This document shows, piece by piece, positions 60,436-64,000 of a DNA stretch of 64,000 nucleotides. Every line of letters begins with the position of its first letter. Position 1 is the stretch's first letter. The notes beneath the pieces are model-generated. The model saw nothing but the letters and a program-made list of their open reading frames with translations, was not told the origin of the DNA and searched no databases. The position numbers and the translations under genes were made by a program. This DNA is from an uncultured Bacteroidaceae bacterium. Its GTDB lineage: Bacteria > Bacteroidota > Bacteroidia > Bacteroidales > Bacteroidaceae. The stretch is taken from positions 1 to 64,000 of the forward strand of contig CAJOLZ010000014.1 in the NCBI GenBank assembly GCA_905235575.1, written 5' to 3'.

Positions 60436-61326
60436 TTAAAAGAACCTTGTCTCCTCCCCTACTATCTCGCTCAGGAGCAGATTGGCCAGTCGGCTCGTCC
60501 CTAGACGGAACCACTCATTGGTGAGCCATCGCTCGCCGAGCACCTCCTTCACGATGGTGTAATAGACAAGTGCGTCATGCACCGTGTTCAGTCCGCCAGC
60601 CGGCTTGAACCCTATCTGGATGCCTGTGCGGTTGTAGTATTCTTTGATGGCCTGGCACATCACATAGGCTGCCTCGGGCGTGGCTGCCGGCATCTCCTTG
60701 CCTGTGCTCGTTTTTATGTAATCTGCACCTGCGTACATCGATAAAATGGCGGCTTTTTTGATGTTCTGAGCACTTCCGAGGAGTCCGGTCTCCAGAATCA
60801 CCTTCATCTTGTGTTTACCGCAGACGGCTTTCAATTCGCTGATTTCATCGCAGAGGCTTTCGTAGTCGCCGCTCAGGAACTTGCCCACGCTCATGACGAT
60901 GTCAATCTCGGTGGCTCCGTCGCGCAGCGCCAGGGCTGTCTCCACAGTCTTCACTTCCATCGTGGCCTGCGACGAGGGAAATGAACCGCTTACACAAGCC
61001 ACTTCAACGCCCTCTACCTCAAGACTTTGAGTTACGATACTGGCATAGCACGGATAGACGCAGATGGTGGCGACATGTGGAAGGTCGGGGTAGGCATCCT
61101 CGAACGCATTCACTCGCTCTGTGAGGGCCAGCACACTCTCCTCGCTGTCGGTAGTCTTCAGTGTGGTCAGTTCCACGCTGCCCAACAGGAACCGTTTCAC
61201 CTCCGGAGTATCATTTTCAGCCACTTTTTCCACGATGAAATGGGCAACTTTTGCTTTTATCGCCTCGTCGTCCAGTGACATATCATAGAGGCTGAGCGCC
61301 TGTTCATACTTGCTTTTCTCTTCCAT
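60436..61326 (-). CDS. deoC: Deoxyribose-phosphate aldolase
   Basis: A 296-residue class I aldolase that splits 2-deoxyribose-5-phosphate into acetaldehyde and glyceraldehyde-3-phosphate in nucleoside salvage. The Schiff-base Lys-205 lies in YIKTSTGK, with KVILETGLL before and GFKPAGGL after it. It is longer than E. coli DeoC (259) because of an N-terminal helical extension. One base separates it from the MazG-like gene; it is the last gene of the operon beginning with dtd. Confidence 0.95.
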   Translation of the reverse strand: MEEKSKYEQALSLYDMSLDDEAIKAKVAHFIVEKVAENDTPEVKRFLLGSVELTTLKTTDSEESVLALTERVNAFEDAYPDLPHVATICVYPCYASIVTQSLEVEGVEVACVSGSFPSSQATMEVKTVETALALRDGATEIDIVMSVGKFLSGDYESLCDEISELKAVCGKHKMKVILETGLLGSAQNIKKAAILSMYAGADYIKTSTGKEMPAATPEAAYVMCQAIKEYYNRTGIQIGFKPAGGLNTVHDALVYYTIVKEVLGERWLTNEWFRLGTSRLANLLLSEIVGEETRFF

Positions 61327-61327
61327 C

Positions 61328-61651
61328 CTATTTCAGTTTTATGTTGTTTCTATGTCTTTCTTTGTCGCGTGCAGTTTTCTTCTCGAAGCTCTGTTCGAGT
61401 GCCTTCGTAAGGTCAACGCCGGTCTGATTGGCCAGACAGATAAGCACCCACAGCACGTCGGCCATCTCCTCCGAAAGGTCTTGATTCTCACCAGCTTTGA
61501 ATGACTGATCGCCATACTTGCGAGCCATCACGCGGGCCAACTCCCCTACTTCCTCGGTCAGGCAGGCCATGTTCGTGAGCTCGCTGAAATAGCGAACACC
61601 ATAGGTGCGAATCCACTCGTCAACCCGTTGTTGTGCTTCCTGCAGTGTCAT
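61328..61651 (-). CDS. MazG-like nucleotide pyrophosphohydrolase
   Basis: A 107-residue all-alpha NTP pyrophosphatase. LTEEVGELARVMARK supplies the ExxE metal motif and EEMADVLWVLICLAN the ExxD motif. Such small MazG-type enzymes remove non-canonical or damaged NTPs. It overlaps the membrane-protein gene upstream by 4 bp and nearly abuts deoC, so all are translated from one mRNA. Confidence 0.9.
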   Translation of the reverse strand: MTLQEAQQRVDEWIRTYGVRYFSELTNMACLTEEVGELARVMARKYGDQSFKAGENQDLSEEMADVLWVLICLANQTGVDLTKALEQSFEKKTARDKERHRNNIKLK

Positions 61652-61905
61652 AGCACGTTGAAGTATCTCAGTATCAATATCACGATAACTATGATGGGAA
61701 AACAGACGAGAAAATTGATGTTACTCTTCTTGTATTCCTTAAAGTGTATCATTTCGTAGGCTGTGCGTGTGAGAACCAAGATTGCTGCGACGCAAACGAC
61801 GAAGGCCCACACCGTGCCTCCCCAAATGTTGCCTGCAATTATGGCGACGATGAACAGCACCGTGCCAATGATTTGTACAATTTTTGTAAGTTTGTCTGCG
61901 TTCAT
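61648..61905 (-). CDS. Small membrane protein
   Basis: 85 residues with three hydrophobic helices (IVQIIGTVLFIVAIIAGNIW, TVWAFVVCVAAILVLT and FLVCFPIIVIVILILRYF). Not recognised beyond that. Both ends are short, and a positively charged loop (HFKEYKKSN) lies between helices two and three. It sits inside the dtd-mazG-deoC operon with a 4-bp overlap, so it is certainly translated, but its role cannot be inferred from these neighbours. Confidence 0.75.
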   Translation of the reverse strand: MNADKLTKIVQIIGTVLFIVAIIAGNIWGGTVWAFVVCVAAILVLTRTAYEMIHFKEYKKSNINFLVCFPIIVIVILILRYFNVL

Positions 61906-61944
61906 TTTACCTATAATTTATTATTTCGCTTTCCACTCTCTCCC

Positions 61945-62397
61945 CTACTCTTTATTTTTCGTGTCCATGCAGATGGTCACTGGGCCGTCGTTCACAAGTT
62001 GAACCATCATTTCTGCACCAAATTCGCCGGTTTCAACGGGTTTTGCGAGCAATTCAGAAAGCAACGAGACGAATTTTTCGTACATAGGGATGGCGTGTTC
62101 ATGACGGGCGGCGCGTATCCAGCTGGGACGGTTCCCTTTCTTGTAGCTGGCCATCAGCGTAAACTGACTCACCACCAGTGCCTGACCGCCTATGTCAACG
62201 ATGCTGCGGTTCATCACACCGGCCTCGTCATCGAAGATGCGCAGGGCGGCTATCTTGCGTGTCAGCCATACGGCATCTTCCTCGTTGTCAGCCTCTTCCA
62301 CGCCCAACAGTATGAGCAATCCTTGCTCGATGGCACTTTTCTGCACACCGCCGATGCTCACACTGGCTTCGCTGACTCGCTGTACTACGGCTCTCAT
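61945..62397 (-). CDS. dtd: D-aminoacyl-tRNA deacylase
   Basis: A 150-residue proofreading enzyme that removes D-amino acids from tRNA. MRAVVQRVSEASVSI is the standard start, SQFTLMA and NDGPVTI are the two active-site motifs (the latter with the Gly-Pro pair that enforces chirality). First gene of the operon with the small membrane protein, MazG-like enzyme and deoC. A -7 box lies 21 bp upstream. Confidence 0.96.
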   Translation of the reverse strand: MRAVVQRVSEASVSIGGVQKSAIEQGLLILLGVEEADNEEDAVWLTRKIAALRIFDDEAGVMNRSIVDIGGQALVVSQFTLMASYKKGNRPSWIRAARHEHAIPMYEKFVSLLSELLAKPVETGEFGAEMMVQLVNDGPVTICMDTKNKE

Positions 62398-62417
62398 TCT
62401 CCTCGGTTTTCTTTTCG

Positions 62418-62425
62418 CAAAGATA
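62418..62425 (-). promoter_or_regulatory. dtd operon -7 box
   Basis: TATCTTTG on the minus strand. The -33 element is weak. Confidence 0.6.
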
Positions 62426-62593
62426 CAATCTTTATTTTATTTGACGAAGTTTTTTATTACTAAAGGTTGTTAAACCCGATGTGCGATTCGGATTCAGATG
62501 CTAAATGTCCTGTCGAATGCATACTGCTTACAGATTGTAACTTGGGTGCCATGCCGCACCTGCTCAAAACATGCCTCAGGGAGTAGCGATCCA

Positions 62594-62673
62594 CACACCA
62601 CGGTCTTCAAGCCGTCACACCACGGTCTTCGGCCTGTCGCAGCACGGTCTTCAGGCCGTCGCAGCACGGTGTG
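62594..62673 (+). repeat. Palindromic array R13, divergent form (four units)
   Basis: Units at 62594, 62616, 62638 and 62660. In the first three the right arm TGCG is TCTT, so they are no longer palindromes; the last ends GGTGTG. The outer arms CACACC (62594) and GGTGTG (62668-62673) can still pair. Five T follow on the plus strand although both flanking genes are on the minus strand. Confidence 0.85.
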
Positions 62674-62766
62674 TTTTTAACACTTCCACGGTGCAAATAC
62701 TTGTTTCAAATTGTAAGTGATTGTTATATCGCTGTGCATCAATCACTTCGACAACTTATTAGAGGC

Positions 62767-64000
62767 CTATTCTTCCTCTGTGGGATGGAAGTGGTTCCAG
62801 ATTATTACAGCCTTAGCTTTACCGACAATTTCCGCCATTTCATCGACACCTGTTTCACCCACTCGTTTCACGCTGTGAAACTTTTTGAGCAACAGTTCCT
62901 TAGTCTTAGGACCGACACCTGCGATGCGGTCTAAAGCACTAGCAGTCTGATGTTTGCTGCGTTTCTCGCGGTGGAAGGCGATGGCGTAGCGGTGCACCTC
63001 GTCCTGTATTTGTGTGAGCAATCGGAATAGGGAAGTGTCCACCTTCATTCCAATGGTTTGTGGCGGAAAGCCGAAAAGAAGTTCGTTTGTGCGGTGTTTG
63101 TCATTCTTGGCCAAACCAGCGATGGGAATGCTTATTTTCAGTTCGTCTTCCACCACTTGGCGTACCACTTCCATCTGTCCGCGTCCACCGTCGGTGATGA
63201 TGAGATCGGGGAGTGGCTGCTCTTCTTCAAGCATGCGCGTATATCGCCGTCTCACCACTTCCTGCATACTGGCGTAGTCATCGGGGCCTGTAACCGTTTT
63301 AATTATGTACCGCCGATAGTCGTTTTTGCTGGGTTTACACTTCTTGAACACTACGCATCCGGCCACTGCATCGGTGCCGCTGATGTTGCTGTTGTCGAAA
63401 CATTCGATGTGCATCGGCATACGGTCCATGCCAAGTGCCGTCTGCAGTTCTTTCATCAGCCGCACGCTCTTCTGTTCCGGATTCAGTTTGTCACTCTGTG
63501 CCAGACGGTCTTTCTTGTATTGCAGGACATTAAGCCTGCTCAGTTCAAGCAACTTCTTCTTGTCCCCTTTCTGAGGCACAGTCACTTGCACTCCTTCAAG
63601 TGGAAGTTCCACGTGGAACGGAACGATAACTTCCTTACTCTCACTGCTGTAACGGCTGCGCATTTCAACAATTCCTGCAACCAACAGGTCCTCACTTTGC
63701 TCATCTAAACGCTTCGCATATTCGAAAGTAAAAGCCTGCGTGATGCAGCCGTTAACGACGTGCAGATAGTTTATGTAAGCCACTTTTTCGTTGTCCTCAA
63801 TATGGAAAACATCGATGTTGTGGAGTGTGCTGCTGACCACCTCGCTGCGACTTCTGTAATTCTCCAGCAACAGATATCGCTTCTTGATGACCTCGGCTTC
63901 TTCGAACCTCATTTCTGCTGCAAGGCGCTGCATTTCGTTCATCATCGAGCGTTCCAGCGCAGCGGTGTTACCCTTCAGAATCTCGATGGCTTCGGTAATA
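62767..64000 (-). CDS. uvrC: Excinuclease ABC subunit C (5' end outside window)
   Basis: The last 411 codons of UvrC, the nuclease that makes the dual incision in nucleotide excision repair. The frame is open to the window edge. Seen are the UVR domain (MQRLAAEMRFEEAEVIKKRY), then the RNase H-like endonuclease domain with IECFDNSNISGTDAVAGCVVF (in parts) and LIITDGGRGQ, and the C-terminal helix-hairpin-helix pair (ALDRIAGVGPKTKELLLKKF). The N-terminal GIY-YIG domain is missing only because the window ends. Confidence 0.95.
   Translation of the reverse strand, partial: ITEAIEILKGNTAALERSMMNEMQRLAAEMRFEEAEVIKKRYLLLENYRSRSEVVSSTLHNIDVFHIEDNEKVAYINYLHVVNGCITQAFTFEYAKRLDEQSEDLLVAGIVEMRSRYSSESKEVIVPFHVELPLEGVQVTVPQKGDKKKLLELSRLNVLQYKKDRLAQSDKLNPEQKSVRLMKELQTALGMDRMPMHIECFDNSNISGTDAVAGCVVFKKCKPSKNDYRRYIIKTVTGPDDYASMQEVVRRRYTRMLEEEQPLPDLIITDGGRGQMEVVRQVVEDELKISIPIAGLAKNDKHRTNELLFGFPPQTIGMKVDTSLFRLLTQIQDEVHRYAIAFHREKRSKHQTASALDRIAGVGPKTKELLLKKFHSVKRVGETGVDEMAEIVGKAKAVIIWNHFHPTEEE

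Larger units (their letters stand above)
62398..62766. other. Intergenic region between uvrC and dtd
   Basis: 369 bp. It holds the dtd -7 box (62418-62425) and array R13. Apart from these I see no gene, RNA or strong hairpin. Confidence 0.6.

Noticed and set aside
62594-62673. CRISPR array, because of regular repeats
   Set aside because: The period is 22 bp, the linkers are 8 bp and partly conserved between loci, copy number is four, and there are no cas genes.

Overview
The window looks like a chromosomal segment of a Bacteroidales bacterium, most likely Prevotellaceae. The evidence is the repeated Bacteroidota promoter form (TTTG, 19-20 bp, TAnnTTTG), weak ribosome-binding sites, a short RpoD of the Bacteroidota type, a DUF4954 protein, an S46 peptidase, DUF5686 and MG2-type envelope proteins, a TonB receptor, and many secreted sugar-active enzymes. 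Base composition and codon use look even throughout. I see no prophage, insertion sequence, rRNA, tRNA or CRISPR array. Fifty-one genes are called; the first and last are cut by the window edges.

Layout. 1-255 is the dockerin-like tail of a secreted protein. 706-3230 is fabD overlapping a GH13 amylase. 3303-7643 is a nucleotide-sugar block (UDP-xylose synthase, manC, gmd, fcl); its partner ugd lies at 12481-13758. 7875-12152 holds a DUF5686 protein facing a cytidylyltransferase/CDP-alcohol phosphotransferase pair. 12481-17947 is a leftward run: DUF4954, metY, GH43, ugd. 18084-20796 holds rpoD, lemA and htpX. 21259-26195 holds a DEAD-box helicase, a frameshifted S46 peptidase and a VanX-like dipeptidase. 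26344-28305 pairs a GHMP sugar kinase with a nucleotidyltransferase. 28502-35366 carries membrane proteins, a C1 peptidase, rbfA, a LolC/E-type permease and a sugar-modification pair. 35363-41835 holds a large MG2 protein, a secreted nitroreductase, a NahK-like kinase and nhaA. 41851-44437 is rpoN-PAP2-purE, leftward. 44603-47980 holds an AlkZ-like protein and an HhH/beta-barrel protein. 48194-53089 is a probable redox operon: a NapH-NapG-like fusion, a Tat lipoprotein aldo/keto reductase and a TonB receptor. 53557-64000 holds a secreted GH42-like protein, an acyltransferase, GH3, an OmpA lipoprotein, the dtd-deoC operon and uvrC.

The most striking feature is not a gene. Thirteen intergenic loci carry a repeat built from a 14-bp palindrome (consensus CGCANCRYGNTGCG) at an exact 22-bp period. 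Ten loci are exactly 80 bp, with four units and no indels. Many lie directly after stop codons and end in a T-run, as terminators do. Others lie between divergent genes or point against the flanking genes. Two three-unit copies share a further ~175-bp tail and form a composite element. Other leads are the redox operon, an unusual CDP-alcohol transferase motif, and a galacturonokinase-like kinase paired with a nucleotidyltransferase.
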